Under the pieces are notes generated by a model. It did not search any database. It was not told the DNA's origin and was given only the letters and a program-made list of their open reading frames with translations. Position numbers and translations under genes: made by a program. From Bradyrhizobium sp. NFR13 (GTDB taxonomy: Bacteria; Pseudomonadota; Alphaproteobacteria; Rhizobiales; Xanthobacteraceae): a DNA stretch of 64,000 nucleotides. Position 1 is the stretch's first letter; each line of letters opens with the position of its first letter. The stretch is from contig NZ_FOTP01000002.1 of assembly GCF_900114605.1 (NCBI RefSeq), forward strand, positions 248,001 through 312,000, given 5' to 3'. Of the stretch, positions 1-9,077 are shown piece by piece.

Positions 1-261
1 GATCCGCGTTACCGCGACTTTCCGTTCGCGGCGCTGACCATGGCGGTGGTGCCGTTTGCGGGACTGATGGCCGTCAACCGTCCGCAGGAAGGTGTGCGGC
101 CGATCGCCGAGTCGGTGTTTGCCGGAGTGCTCGTGCTGTCGGCCCTGTATATCGGCTTCAACGAAGGGCCGGATAACTGGCAGTCGCTGTGGACCTGCGC
201 GATCTATCTGCTGTTCGGCGTCACGCTGTGGCGGGCGCGGGCCGCGCAAAGCCCAGAATGA
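1..261 (+). CDS. C-terminal end of an inner-membrane protein (possibly NdvC-like beta-glucan synthase)
   Basis: Only the last 86 codons are present. The frame is open from the first base and ends at TGA 259-261. The visible part holds two hydrophobic stretches, a polar loop with GPDNWQS, and a third hydrophobic stretch ending in a short charged tail, so this is the C-terminal membrane region of a larger inner-membrane protein. From memory of rhizobial genomes the tail resembles the end of NdvC-type glucan synthase / GH17 proteins, but no catalytic part is visible and the name is tentative. The last 41 bases overlap the end of the convergent gene at 221-601. Confidence 0.6.
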   Translation, partial: DPRYRDFPFAALTMAVVPFAGLMAVNRPQEGVRPIAESVFAGVLVLSALYIGFNEGPDNWQSLWTCAIYLLFGVTLWRARAAQSPE

Positions 262-601
262 GCAGGCCGATCGCGATGCCCGACAGGGCAACGTTATAGA
301 GCACGATCCCGAAACCGGCTGCGATCAGTGCGACAGTGATCAGCACGATCGATGGCCGCAGCAGATTCAGCGTCGCAATGACGATCGCGGCGATGCCGAA
401 CACCGAATTCTTGAACAGATAGGTCATCACCAGCCGGCTCTTGCACAGGGTGCTCTGCAGGCCGGCGTCGCAGGCGAGCGCCGTCGTCGACAATTCGATA
501 GCCAGATAACGCAGATAGATGGCGTAGCCGACGGACAGGAAGCCGACGATGAGAAGCCATTGCACCTGACGGGCGGTGAGCTTGAACGGATCTTTTTTCA
601 T
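221..601 (-). CDS. small membrane protein of unknown function
   Basis: A 126-residue protein from the ATG at 601 (MKKDPFKLTARQVQ); an ATG six codons upstream is possible, and no strong ribosome site favours either. It has a short basic N terminus and about four hydrophobic segments (about residues 14-36, 63-84, 86-104 and 107-122). Two cysteines lie between the first and second segments (ACDAG and LCKSR), an arrangement faintly like VKOR-type proteins, but there is no CxxC redox motif. I do not recognise the family. It converges on and overlaps the upstream membrane-protein gene by 41 bases, which supports tight packing rather than a spurious frame. Confidence 0.65.
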   Translation of the reverse strand: MKKDPFKLTARQVQWLLIVGFLSVGYAIYLRYLAIELSTTALACDAGLQSTLCKSRLVMTYLFKNSVFGIAAIVIATLNLLRPSIVLITVALIAAGFGIVLYNVALSGIAIGLLILGFARPAPATA

Positions 602-723
602 GCGGAAACCATGGTTCAAAACGCGGTGCGGAACAACCCGGCATGCGGTCGCGGTGAGAGATTGGACCTAGATAACACTTTAGCCGAGGGCGCCAAGAGA
701 TTGAAAATCTGATCTTTTGATCC

Positions 724-1986
724 TTAACGCAGGCCCAGGAACGAGGTCAGCGACGATTGCGGCTTCGGCGGCGCAACTTCTTCAACAGGCTTGGGCGGCG
801 GCGCTTGTTCGGTGCGTTCCTGTGGCTTGGGCGCGGCGCGCCTGCGTGGCGCCGGTCTGGCTGGTACAGGCGCAGCTTCCGCGGGCGCCGTCTCGGCCTT
901 CATAGCAAGCCGCTGACCGTCGAAGATCGACGTCTCGCAGGGTCGGCTGCTCTCGGTCAGCACGGCGCAGATCTTCGCGGCGGCTGCAGCATCGCTGAGC
1001 GGACCGGCGACGAGGCGCAGTTGCATGCCGAGTCCGGTCGGGCGTTCCTTCACCATCATGATTGGGCGCAGTCCGTTCAGCGCGCGTGACTTGGACATGC
1101 CGCGCCAGATCGCGCGCAGGCCGTCCACCGAATTGGCGCCGCCGATATCGACGCCGAACTCCGTGCGCGCGACCGGCGTCGCCACGGCTTCGACGGCTAC
1201 GGGGGCGGGCTCGGGCGCGGCCGGTTGGACCGATGCCGTTGTCTCCGGAGCGGTCGGAGGAGTTCCGATGGTCGGTGCCGGTTCGCTCAATTTGGCGGCC
1301 GCGGCATCGGGCGGCGCCGTCATCGATTTCCATGCAACGAGCGGCGCAGAGGCTGGTGGATTGATTATCGATGAAGCCGCTGTTTGCGCCGGTTTGGCGG
1401 GTGTCGTTTCGGCAGGCGGCGCGATGGCGGCCACGGGACCGATGACCGGCGTCGACGGAATGCTCGGAAGCTCTGCCACCGGCTTTGGCTCGGTGGCTGC
1501 CGGCGGGGCAACGACGGATGCGGTGGCAGATGGCTGCGGTGCTGGCGTGGTTGTGGCGGCTGTCGGCGTTGGAATGGTCTGGCGCTTGATCGATCCGGTG
1601 ACTGAATCCAGTCCCTGTTCGACCGAGGTGACGCGCGCGTAGAGCCGGTCGCGATCGCTGTTCAGCGTCTCGATGGCCAGCGTCAGGCGCCGGGCCTCGG
1701 CCTGGGTTTCCTTGGCAACGAGCTGGATCTGCTGGGCCTGCCGCGCGAAGGTATCGGATGTGGCGACCTGATCGCGGCGCAACTGGACCTGCGACTGGCT
1801 GGCCAGAATGGCAACCACCACCGCGCCCACGGCGGCAACGCCCCAGGAGCCCAGCCGCCACATCATGCGGCGGTCGACCTTGTCTTCCTCAGCCAGAAAT
1901 CCGGTCAGCCAGCCACTATGCTCGGCTGAGAGAGTATCGGCCCACTTGTCGTGCTTATCCGCCATTCGACGTCTGCGTCGCCCCAT
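724..1986 (-). CDS. membrane-anchored Pro/Ala-rich protein with a C-terminal SPOR-like domain
   Basis: About 420 residues. A basic cytoplasmic N terminus (about 1-45) is followed by one membrane segment (WGVAAVGAVVVAILAS, about 48-65), a coiled-coil-like stretch rich in Q, R, E and T (about 70-125), then a long low-complexity region of P, A, T and E (about 135-275). A compact domain at about 280-365 (GLRAIWRGM, GMQLRLVAGPLSD) has the look of a SPOR-type peptidoglycan-binding fold, followed by a basic, proline-rich tail. The topology predicts an inner-membrane anchor reaching through the periplasm, as in cell-division or envelope proteins; function is inferred from architecture only. The start could also be the ATG at 1965. 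It diverges from glmU with a 150-base gap. Confidence 0.75.
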   Translation of the reverse strand: MGRRRRRMADKHDKWADTLSAEHSGWLTGFLAEEDKVDRRMMWRLGSWGVAAVGAVVVAILASQSQVQLRRDQVATSDTFARQAQQIQLVAKETQAEARRLTLAIETLNSDRDRLYARVTSVEQGLDSVTGSIKRQTIPTPTAATTTPAPQPSATASVVAPPAATEPKPVAELPSIPSTPVIGPVAAIAPPAETTPAKPAQTAASSIINPPASAPLVAWKSMTAPPDAAAAKLSEPAPTIGTPPTAPETTASVQPAAPEPAPVAVEAVATPVARTEFGVDIGGANSVDGLRAIWRGMSKSRALNGLRPIMMVKERPTGLGMQLRLVAGPLSDAAAAAKICAVLTESSRPCETSIFDGQRLAMKAETAPAEAAPVPARPAPRRRAAPKPQERTEQAPPPKPVEEVAPPKPQSSLTSFLGLR

Positions 1987-2136
1987 CGCCCCTGCGAATC
2001 ACAGTTCAACATTATCAGGAAACCGGCGGGAACCTGAGGTTGTCGGGCCACACGGCGAGCCAAACCGGTTTCCAGATTGGCCCAAAACCATTTAAGACGG
2101 CCGCGGCGCATGAGCGCCGCCACAACGGGGATTCGG

Positions 2137-3489
2137 ATGACGGGCAGAACCAGCCTCACCATCGTGCTCGCGGCCGGCGAGGGAACGCGGATGCGGTCCT
2201 CGACGCCGAAGGTGCTGCATCAGGTCGCCAGCCAGTCGCTGCTGGGCCATGTGCTCGCGGCAGCGCCTCATGGCGCAGGCTCTGCGCTGGCCGTCGTTGT
2301 CGGTCCCGATCGTCAGGACGTGGCGGATGAAGCCAGGCGGGTGCGGCCCGATGCCGCAACATTCGTTCAGCACGAGCGTCTCGGCACCGCCCATGCCGTG
2401 CTGGCGGCAAAGGACGCCATTGCGAAAGGCGCGGAGGATCTGCTGATCGCCTTCGGTGACACGCCGCTGATTTCGGCCGAGACGTTCGAGCGTTTGCGTG
2501 CGCCCTTGAAGGCAGGTGCCGCGCTGACCGTACTCGGCTTTCGCGCGGCCGATCCGACCGGTTATGGCCGGCTCCTGGTCGAAGGCGATCAGCTCGTTGC
2601 GATCCGGGAACATGCGGATGCCACACCGGCCGAACGCGAGGTGGATCTCTGCAATGCCGGCGTGATGGCATTCGCCGGCAAGACTGCGCTCGCAATCATC
2701 GAGCAGATCGGCACGTCCAACAGCAAGGGCGAATACTATCTCACCGACGCCGTGGAGATCGTGCGCAGCATGGGCTTGCTGGCGAGCGTGATCGAGACCA
2801 GTGAGGATGAAGTCCGCGGCATCAACACCAAGGCGCAGCTCGCAGAAGCCGAAGCGATCATGCAGGCAAGGCTGCGCAAGGCCGCGCTTGACGCGGGCGT
2901 GACCATCGTCGCGCCGGAGACCGTGCATCTCGCGGCCGATACGACGTTCGGCAACGACGTCACCATCGAGCAGTATGTGGTGATCGGGCCCGGCGTCAGT
3001 ATCGCCGACGGCGCCGTCATTCACGCCTTTTCGCACATCGTGCAGGCTGCCATCGGCAAGAAGACCTCGATCGGTCCTTACGCACGCATCCGGCCGGGAA
3101 CGTCGGTCGGCGAGGGCGCGCGCATTGGCAACTTCGTTGAAGCCAAGGCGGCCATTCTGGAAGCGGGCGTGAAGGTCAACCACCTGACCTATGTCGGCGA
3201 CACGCATATCGGTGCCGGCGCCAATATCGGCGCGGGCACCATCACCTGCAATTACGATGGCTTCAACAAGAGCAAGACGATCATCGGTGCCGGCGCCTTT
3301 GTCGGTTCGAATTCGTCGCTGGTCGCACCGGTGAAGATCGGGGCCGGCGCTTATATCGGTTCGGGTTCGGTGATCACCCGCGATGTGCCGGACGATGCGC
3401 TTGCGGTAGAGCGCAACGAAGTGTCGATGAAGGAAGGCTGGGGCAAACGCTTCCGCGACAAGAACGCGGCGAACAAGAAGCCGAAGTGA
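2137..3489 (+). CDS. glmU: bifunctional UDP-GlcNAc pyrophosphorylase / glucosamine-1-phosphate N-acetyltransferase
   Basis: Catalyses the last two steps to UDP-N-acetylglucosamine: acetylation of glucosamine-1-phosphate and uridylyl transfer, feeding peptidoglycan and lipopolysaccharide synthesis in the cytoplasm. The N-terminal nucleotidyltransferase domain shows LAAGEGTRM followed by PKVLH (residues 11-28), the classic GxGTRM-PK signature. The C-terminal half is a left-handed beta-helix of hexapeptide repeats, with the acetyltransferase motif GTITCNYDG. Length of 450 residues is normal. The start at 2137 follows GGGG (2127-2130) and gives [14 protein letters not shown], as in relatives; an in-frame ATG at 2110 is less likely. 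glmS follows on the same strand, so both amino-sugar genes lie together. Confidence 0.97.
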   Translation: MTGRTSLTIVLAAGEGTRMRSSTPKVLHQVASQSLLGHVLAAAPHGAGSALAVVVGPDRQDVADEARRVRPDAATFVQHERLGTAHAVLAAKDAIAKGAEDLLIAFGDTPLISAETFERLRAPLKAGAALTVLGFRAADPTGYGRLLVEGDQLVAIREHADATPAEREVDLCNAGVMAFAGKTALAIIEQIGTSNSKGEYYLTDAVEIVRSMGLLASVIETSEDEVRGINTKAQLAEAEAIMQARLRKAALDAGVTIVAPETVHLAADTTFGNDVTIEQYVVIGPGVSIADGAVIHAFSHIVQAAIGKKTSIGPYARIRPGTSVGEGARIGNFVEAKAAILEAGVKVNHLTYVGDTHIGAGANIGAGTITCNYDGFNKSKTIIGAGAFVGSNSSLVAPVKIGAGAYIGSGSVITRDVPDDALAVERNEVSMKEGWGKRFRDKNAANKKPK

Positions 3490-3511
3490 GCGCGCGGTGT
3501 TCGGGGTGACG

Positions 3512-3727
3512 TCAGGTCACCGGGGTCTTCAGGTGCCAGCCGCGGCGGATCGGGCGCTTGGCGACAATTTCTTCCTGCGGTGTATGGGGCTCGGCGACAT
3601 GCGGTTTCACCGCAATATCGCGCTGCGGCGGCGGCCAATGCGCCAGTTTGCTCTGCGACATCTCGACATGTCGCAGCCGTGATCCGGCGATCGATCGGGG
3701 GGCTCTGGGGTCTCGCTCCTCCCACAT
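3512..3727 (-). CDS. possible small basic protein between glmU and glmS
   Basis: A 71-codon frame, MWEERDPRAPRS to the end, between two same-strand genes and on the opposite strand. The sequence is rich in R, P, H and K with no membrane segment, signal or motif that I recognise. It is kept because its composition is plausible for small alphaproteobacterial hypotheticals and because it lies wholly inside the glmU-glmS gap. High-GC DNA often yields such frames by chance, so it may be spurious. Confidence 0.35.
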   Translation of the reverse strand: MWEERDPRAPRSIAGSRLRHVEMSQSKLAHWPPPQRDIAVKPHVAEPHTPQEEIVAKRPIRRGWHLKTPVT

Positions 3728-3926
3728 GGACGTCTACTCCGGTCAGGCGTAGATGCTTCCGCAAACACGTTGATGGTTTGTTAAACGCGTCGGGCAAAAT
3801 GCCCGTGTAACCGCGGTAACTTGTCTCAATCGGCAATAATTATTGAGTAACAGTCGATTTGCGATTCTCGCTAAGAGAGTTCCAGTATTTCTGGGCAATT
3901 TGATACCACTTGGAGAGATGCACCGC
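3728..3926 (+). promoter_or_regulatory. glmS upstream region with a hairpin and an AT-rich palindrome
   Basis: This AT-richer stretch precedes glmS. It contains a short hairpin, CGGGCA-AAA-TGCCCG (3791-3805), and a perfect 12-base palindrome CAATAATTATTG (3834-3845). The palindrome could be an operator or part of the promoter. The ribosome site GGAGAG (3912-3917) lies nine bases before the glmS ATG. I see nothing resembling a glmS ribozyme core, which is in any case a Gram-positive feature. Confidence 0.4.
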
Positions 3927-5753
3927 ATGTGCGGAATCGTCGGAATTTTGGGACGTGGTCCGGTTGCTGACCAGATCGTGGACTCGCTCAAACGCCTCGA
4001 ATATCGCGGCTACGATTCTGCTGGCGTTGCCACGCTGGAAGGCGCGCATATCGATCGCCGCCGCGCCGAAGGCAAGCTGAAGAATCTCGAAGCCAAGCTC
4101 GGCAAATCGCCGCTGGCAGGTCATATCGGCATCGGCCACACGCGCTGGGCGACGCATGGCAAGCCGACCGAAGCCAACGCGCATCCGCATGCCGCCGAAG
4201 GCGTCGCGGTCGTGCATAACGGCATCATCGAGAATTTCCGCGAATTGCGCCTCGAGCTCGAAAAGGGCGGCGCCAAATTCGTCAGCGAGACCGACACCGA
4301 AGTCGTCGCGCACCTCGTCAGTTTCTATCTGCAGAAGGGCGCATCACCGGTCGATGCCGTGAAGCAGGCGCTGCCGCGTCTGAAGGGCGCATTCGCATTG
4401 GCCTTCGTGTTCAAGGACCACGACAACCTGATGATCGGCGCCCGCAAGGGCTCGCCGCTCGCGGTCGGCTATGGTGACGGCGAGATGTATCTCGGCTCCG
4501 ACGCTATTGCGCTGGCGCCGTTCACGGACAACATCAGCTATCTCGAGGACGGCGACTGGGTGGTGCTGACCCGCAAGGGCGCCGAAATTCACGACGAGCA
4601 GGGCGCTGTCGTGAAGCGCGACGTGATGAAATCCGGCGCATCGTCCTTCATGGTCGACAAGGCGAATTATCGCCACTTCATGGCCAAGGAAATTCACGAG
4701 CAGCCGGAAGTCGTCGGTCACACGCTGACGCGTTATGTCGATATGGCTACCGAGCGCGTGGCACTGCCCATGACGCTGCCGTTCGACTTCAAGGACGTCC
4801 AGCGTATTTCGATCACGGCTTGCGGTACCGCGAGCTATGCAGGCTTTGTGGCGAAGTACTGGTTCGAGCGCTTTGCGCGCGTGCCGGTCGAAGTCGATGT
4901 GGCATCTGAATTCCGCTATCGCGAAGCCCCGGTACGCAAGGGCGATCTGGCGATCTTCATCTCACAGTCCGGCGAGACTGCCGATACGCTGGCAGCGCTG
5001 CGTTACGCCAAAGAGCAGGGCATGCACACGCTCGCTGTCGTCAACGTCACGACCTCGACGATCGCGCGCGAGAGCGAGACCGTGATGCCGACGCTGGCTG
5101 GTCCGGAAATCGGCGTGGCTTCTACCAAGGCTTTCACCTGCCAGTTGATGGCGCTGGCGACGCTTGCGATCGCGGCCGGCAAGGCCCGCGGCGAGCTGTC
5201 CGACGCCGACGAAGCCAAACTGGTTCACGGTCTCGTCAAGGTCCCCCGTCTGATGACCGACGCGCTGACGCACGAAGCTGCGATCGAGAAGCTGGCGCGC
5301 GACATCGCCAAGTCGAAGGACGTGCTCTATCTCGGCCGCGGCACCAGCTATCCGCTGGCGCTGGAGGGCGCGCTGAAGCTGAAGGAAATCTCCTACATCC
5401 ACGCCGAGGGCTACGCTGCCGGCGAACTCAAGCACGGCCCGATCGCGCTGATCGACGAGACCATGCCGGTGGTCGTGATCGCGCCTTATGACCGGGTGTT
5501 CGACAAGACCGTGTCGAACATGCAGGAGGTCGCGGCGCGCGGTGGCAACATCATTCTGATGACCGACGCCAAGGGCGCGGAGGAGGCCACCGTGGACTCC
5601 ATGGTGACCATTGTGATGCCGGACATGGACGCAGCATTCACGCCGCTGGTTTATGCCGTGCCGGTGCAGTTGCTCGCTTATCACACAGCCGTGGTGATGG
5701 GCACTGACGTCGACCAGCCGCGCAATCTGGCGAAGTCGGTCACGGTGGAATAG
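3927..5753 (+). CDS. glmS: glutamine--fructose-6-phosphate aminotransferase (isomerizing)
   Basis: Makes glucosamine-6-phosphate from fructose-6-phosphate and glutamine, the first committed step of UDP-GlcNAc synthesis. The start at 3927 gives MCGIVGILG, placing the nucleophilic cysteine directly after the initiator methionine as required for the Ntn amidotransferase domain; starts further upstream would bury it. The glutaminase domain has GHTRWATHG and HNGIIENF. Two SIS sugar-isomerase domains follow, with SQSGETADTLAAL and GRGTSYPLALEGALKLKE, and the usual C-terminal AKSVTVE. Length of 608 residues is standard. It partners functionally with glmU upstream. Confidence 0.98.
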   Translation: MCGIVGILGRGPVADQIVDSLKRLEYRGYDSAGVATLEGAHIDRRRAEGKLKNLEAKLGKSPLAGHIGIGHTRWATHGKPTEANAHPHAAEGVAVVHNGIIENFRELRLELEKGGAKFVSETDTEVVAHLVSFYLQKGASPVDAVKQALPRLKGAFALAFVFKDHDNLMIGARKGSPLAVGYGDGEMYLGSDAIALAPFTDNISYLEDGDWVVLTRKGAEIHDEQGAVVKRDVMKSGASSFMVDKANYRHFMAKEIHEQPEVVGHTLTRYVDMATERVALPMTLPFDFKDVQRISITACGTASYAGFVAKYWFERFARVPVEVDVASEFRYREAPVRKGDLAIFISQSGETADTLAALRYAKEQGMHTLAVVNVTTSTIARESETVMPTLAGPEIGVASTKAFTCQLMALATLAIAAGKARGELSDADEAKLVHGLVKVPRLMTDALTHEAAIEKLARDIAKSKDVLYLGRGTSYPLALEGALKLKEISYIHAEGYAAGELKHGPIALIDETMPVVVIAPYDRVFDKTVSNMQEVAARGGNIILMTDAKGAEEATVDSMVTIVMPDMDAAFTPLVYAVPVQLLAYHTAVVMGTDVDQPRNLAKSVTVE

Positions 5754-5777
5754 GCCGGCGAGGCGGCAAGATTGTCG

Positions 5778-5800
5778 CAGGCGGCCGGTTTGGCCGCCTG
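5778..5800 (+). terminator. GC-rich hairpin after glmS
   Basis: CAGGCGGCC (5778-5786), a five-base loop and GGCCGCCTG (5792-5800) form a perfect nine-pair stem 24 bases after the glmS stop. There is no T-run after it, so it may be a weak terminator or an mRNA-stabilising hairpin. Confidence 0.5.
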
Positions 5801-5905
5801 GCGCCGCACAAGTGGCTTCCCCCGCACTGGCGAAATCCTGCTAGGATACCCATAAGGACTGACGGCGCGGTTTCGCGCGCCGCGCCAGATGGATTTGAAA
5901 CGCTG

Positions 5906-6676
5906 ATGGAACGCCCCGATTTGTCGTTGACCCCGCCCGTTGGCGACCCGCCGCCCGAGGCGCCGCGCGGCTTCATGGCCCGGATTCGCAACTATTTCCT
6001 CACCGGCCTGATCGTCGCGGGTCCGGTCGCGATTACCTTTTACCTGACCTGGTGGTTCGTCACCTGGGTCGATGCGATCGTGCGGCCGCTGGTACCGGAG
6101 GCCTATCGGCCCGAACAGTATCTGCCTTACGGTATTCCGGGCTCCGGCCTGATCGTCGCTTTCGTGGCGCTGACCCTGCTGGGTTTCCTCACCGCTAACC
6201 TGATCGGTCGCTCGCTGGTCGATCTCGGCGAGAACCTGCTTGGCCGCATGCCGGTGGTGCGCGCGATCTATCGCGGGCTGAAGCAGGTGTTCGAGACGCT
6301 GTTCTCGGGTTCGGGATCGAGTTTCCGTAAAGTAGGCCTCGTCGAGTTCCCGTCGCCCGGCATGTGGTCGATCGTGCTGATCTCGCAACCACCAAGCACC
6401 GAAGTCGCGAAGAGCCTGCCGGGGCAGGAGGAGCACATCTCGGTGTTCCTGCCTTGCGCGCCGAATCCGACGACGGGATTCTTCTTCTATGTGCCGAAGA
6501 GCAAGATCATCGACATCGACATGTCCGCCGAGGATGCCGCCACGCTGATCATGTCGGCGGGCGTCGTCCAGCCGGGTTCAGATTCGCAGAAGAAGATCGC
6601 AGCATTGGCGCAGATGGCAACGGCAGCGGGTATCGCGAATGCTCCGCCAGCGAAGCAGCCAGCACAGGTGGATTAG
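5906..6676 (+). CDS. DUF502 family inner-membrane protein
   Basis: A 256-residue protein. After a proline-rich N terminus (about 1-22) come two membrane segments: about residues 31-54 (NYFLTGLIVAGPVAITFYL is the first part) and about 75-100 (GLIVAFVALTLLGFLTANLIG). The conserved DUF502 signature follows, with GRMPVVRAIYRGLKQV, and a soluble C-terminal beta-rich domain containing PNPTTGFFFYVP and a conserved DMSAEDAATLIMSAG stretch. The role of this family is not established; plant homologues are associated with membrane trafficking or ion stress, which says little here. It follows glmS on the same strand with 152 bases between, and is followed after 16 bases by a large palindromic repeat that may end its transcript. 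Confidence 0.9.
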   Translation: MERPDLSLTPPVGDPPPEAPRGFMARIRNYFLTGLIVAGPVAITFYLTWWFVTWVDAIVRPLVPEAYRPEQYLPYGIPGSGLIVAFVALTLLGFLTANLIGRSLVDLGENLLGRMPVVRAIYRGLKQVFETLFSGSGSSFRKVGLVEFPSPGMWSIVLISQPPSTEVAKSLPGQEEHISVFLPCAPNPTTGFFFYVPKSKIIDIDMSAEDAATLIMSAGVVQPGSDSQKKIAALAQMATAAGIANAPPAKQPAQVD

Positions 6677-6692
6677 GTCGTAGAGCTTTCTT

Positions 6693-6860
6693 TCCCTCCC
6701 TCAAGCGGCGAAGCCGCGCAGTGGGGAGGGTGGATCGACCGCGGAGCGGTCGAGACGGGTGGGGTGGTGCCACGAACGCTGTCCTCGCATGGGGAGAGAC
6801 CCCACCCCGGCCTATCGGCCGACCCTCCCCACTGCGCAGCTTCGCTGCTTGAGGGAGGGA
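6693..6860. repeat. palindromic intergenic repeat element, copy A
   Basis: An imperfect palindrome about 168 bases long. The outer arms begin TCCCTCCCTCAAGC on the left and end GCTTGAGGGAGGGA on the right; about 40 bases of each arm pair with few mismatches. The centre carries GGTGGGGT and ACCCCACCCC, which also pair. It begins 16 bases after the stop of the DUF502 gene. A second, clearly related copy lies at 34103-34234. Such REP/RPE-like elements fold into long RNA hairpins and can end or protect transcripts. Confidence 0.85.
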
Positions 6861-7510
6861 TGCCTCTGACGCCTGTGCGTCGTTGCGGATGTGAATGTCA
6901 AACAGCCACTGCTCTTCAGACATGCGTCATCGCCCCCATTGTTTGCGGCGCGGGGGCGCCGTCGTCCTTTGCATTCCCACCCTCTTGCGAGAGGGCGTGC
7001 GGAACGCCGGGTGCCCGTTGCACCCTTGGGCCTGATGCGATGCGGTCTTCCGCAATTGAGAGTGCATCAGGACTTTCGGAGGCGCCGAGCGATTGCCCGA
7101 CGTTCCGCATGCGGTGTTTTTTCGGTTGCCTGCACATCTGCCATGGCGAACGGTCCCATCACCAAAATTAATGTCCCAGGGCGGAGGGACAGGGTAGCCG
7201 CAAAGCACTTGGCCGAACGCGTTTCGATTTGGTCGTCCGTCACACTGTCCAGGGATCTTTCCATCTCAAGGTCGGCCGTGTCCTTGCCAGTGGCAGTGCT
7301 GGCGCAGATCCGTCCTGCCCGAAGACAGACGTTCCCCCATGAACCGCGTGACGCCGCATCTCCGGCGTCCACCGCATCCCACCCCGCGAACGTGACGATC
7401 GCGATCGCCCCTCTCGGTGGGGCAGGACGAAGGGGAATATAATCAAGGAAGGGATATTGTCAACGGGAGATAGGAAAAAATGTTTAGGCGCTGTCTTGCG
7501 GCCCCACACT
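6861..7510. other. geneless stretch with repeat-derived sequence
   Basis: Some 650 bases with no credible gene. Frames here are short, basic and arginine-rich (for example one reading HPLARGRAERRVPVAP on the plus strand near 6980), a pattern I recall from repeat-derived spurious frames in Bradyrhizobium genomes. Several short inverted repeats are visible, including ACGCCGCATCTCCGGCGT near 7350. Together with the flanking palindromes it looks like an accumulation of intergenic repeats. No transposase remnant can be recognised. Confidence 0.5.
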
Positions 7511-7645
7511 GTCATTCCGGGGCGGGAGCGGCGCCGAAGGCGACGGGACCGAACCCGGAATCCCGACATGGGAGTCACCGTAGAGCCAGACACTCCGGGA
7601 TTCCGGGTTCGCGACCGGCAAGTGCCGGCCGCGCCCCGAAATGAC
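7511..7645. repeat. inverted-repeat element of the CATTCCGGGGC type, copy A
   Basis: Begins GTCATTCCGGGGCGG and ends CCGCGCCCCGAAATGAC, which are reverse complements apart from one or two bases. Inside, GAACCCGGAATCCCG pairs with CGGGATTCCGGGTTC. The last 42 bases closely match a shorter copy at 57737-57785. This repeat type is frequent between genes in Bradyrhizobium-like genomes. Confidence 0.75.
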
Positions 7646-7713
7646 GAGCTTGGATCGAGATTCCGGGCTCAGTCCAGCCCGCTTCGGACGGCCGTTTTGG
7701 CCATGACATAGTT

Positions 7714-8352
7714 CTAGCTGGCTGCCGGACGGCGTCGTGATGTGCGCCGGTTGAAGCGGCGCCAGCCCCATACGATCAGCGCTTCCAGTCCGATCAATGT
7801 CGCCACGACGATCAGCGCCGCAGATGCCGGGTCCGAACTGGTGTCCCCGATCCAGAAGCCGAGCCCCAGTAGCGGTCCGCTCCATGCGAGGCTGCCGATA
7901 AACGTTCCCAGCAGAAATTGCGGAAGGGACACGCCGAGCACCCCTGCGGGGATCGCCATATAGACTCGGATCACGGGCAGCGTCTGGCCGACCGCGAGGA
8001 TCACGAACAGGTTTCGTTGAAATGCACCCGCTGCGCGCTGGTAGCGCGCAGAGGTCAGTCCGATATAGGGACCGAAGCGTCTCACGAATGTCGCGCTGCG
8101 CCGTTCTCCCAGGATCAGGCCAGCGCCATACCAGCACAGCGAACCGGCCGTCGAGCCGATCGCGAGCGCCAGGATGGCTGAGGCGAGATCGCTCTGCTTT
8201 GCAGCGACGACGATGCCGATGACCACGAACGCGACGTAAGACGGCACGAACGGAAACAGCTTCTCGGCGATGCCAAGCCCAATGATCCCGATTGGGCCGA
8301 CGTGGACGCAGCTAATCAGAAGATCGGATAGTTCTGTGGCCATCGCGCTCAT
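7714..8352 (-). CDS. DedA / SNARE-associated family membrane protein
   Basis: A 212-residue integral membrane protein of the DedA (VTT domain) family, whose members act in membrane lipid homeostasis, some as undecaprenyl-phosphate or phospholipid translocases. Hydrophobic segments cover about residues 15-55, 57-85, 120-180 and 185-205. The family signatures are recognisable: the EKLFPFVPSYV re-entrant region and GQTLPVIRVYMAIPAG with its conserved arginine. The ATG at 8350-8352 overlaps the TGA of the upstream methyltransferase (ATGA), which fixes the start and shows translational coupling. A much longer frame reaching to 9072 exists, but its upstream part only mirrors the methyltransferase gene. 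Confidence 0.88.
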   Translation of the reverse strand: MSAMATELSDLLISCVHVGPIGIIGLGIAEKLFPFVPSYVAFVVIGIVVAAKQSDLASAILALAIGSTAGSLCWYGAGLILGERRSATFVRRFGPYIGLTSARYQRAAGAFQRNLFVILAVGQTLPVIRVYMAIPAGVLGVSLPQFLLGTFIGSLAWSGPLLGLGFWIGDTSSDPASAALIVVATLIGLEALIVWGWRRFNRRTSRRRPAAS

Positions 8353-8969
8353 TTTGCCACCCGGACGGCGGTCTGGCGGCGCGTAATGCGATAGACCGAG
8401 GCCGGCGGAACGTTCATCAGCACGCGACCGACACAGGACGCCTCGAGGCCGAATTGTTGGAGTTGCAGATGACTGATCGGACAGCGGACGCCGTAGGTGA
8501 ACTGATACATTACGCCATCGGAGCGGAGGCTGTTGAAAACACCGGCCAGGATCGCATCGACCTTGTTTTGTGCCATGTTCAGCAACGGAAGTCCGCTGAC
8601 GACGGCGCCGAACGTCGCGGGTTCGAACACGTTTTGCGGCGCGATCCATGAAGCGTCCATCCACAGCACCCGCGCGCGCGGAAATCGTCGCTGCAACAGG
8701 CGCATGAAGTCCGAGCCATATTCGATGAGCGTCAAATCGCCTTCCTTCACACCTTGCTTCAGCAGTGCTTTCGTAAAGACGCCGGTGCCGGGGCCGAGTT
8801 CGAGCACCTTGCCGGTCGCGCCGTTGATATCGCGGGTGATCATATTGGCGAGGGCAGACCCCGACGGCGCAATTGCCCCGACGGTTCGGGGGGCTGAGGC
8901 GAGCGATCGGAAGAAGAGCAGGAGGCCGTTTGCAGTCATGTGAACTATCCATTGCAAATGCATCGACAC
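8349..8969 (-). CDS. PmtA-like phospholipid N-methyltransferase (class I SAM-dependent)
   Basis: Probable S-adenosylmethionine-dependent methyltransferase acting on membrane phosphatidylethanolamine, like rhizobial PmtA. The sequence shows the family pattern: an FFRSLASAPRTVGAIAPS N-terminal segment, the SAM-binding motif VLELGPGTGVFTKALL (about residues 55-70), an acidic residue at the end of the next strand (LTLIEYG), the SGLPLLNM motif corresponding to the family SxxPMLNF, and the C-terminal VLMNVPPASVYRI. The length of 206 residues suits PmtA. The start may instead be the ATG at 8939 (MTANGLLLFF). It overlaps the DedA gene by four bases and lies 108 bases after a histidine kinase on the same strand. 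Confidence 0.8.
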   Translation of the reverse strand: MSMHLQWIVHMTANGLLLFFRSLASAPRTVGAIAPSGSALANMITRDINGATGKVLELGPGTGVFTKALLKQGVKEGDLTLIEYGSDFMRLLQRRFPRARVLWMDASWIAPQNVFEPATFGAVVSGLPLLNMAQNKVDAILAGVFNSLRSDGVMYQFTYGVRCPISHLQLQQFGLEASCVGRVLMNVPPASVYRITRRQTAVRVAK

Positions 8970-9077
8970 CGACGGTCGCCGGCAGTGTCATGGTATGTGC
9001 AGTGGAGATTGAGCGAACATGACGTGATGTCTTTGACGCTGCAATAAAGCCGCGGCGATATTCAACATGCATCGCTG

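Noticed and set aside
3728-3926. A glmS-type ribozyme or riboswitch before glmS
   Set aside because: No conserved core could be recognised; only a short hairpin and a palindrome are visible.
6891-7442. A 183-codon arginine-rich frame as a gene
   Set aside because: It lies across repeat sequences, has no ribosome site or domain, and its composition is that of chance frames in repeats.
7714-9072. A single 452-residue protein joining a methyltransferase-like and DedA part
   Set aside because: The upstream half is out of phase with the true methyltransferase and has no motifs; the ATGA overlap at 8349-8352 shows two separate genes.
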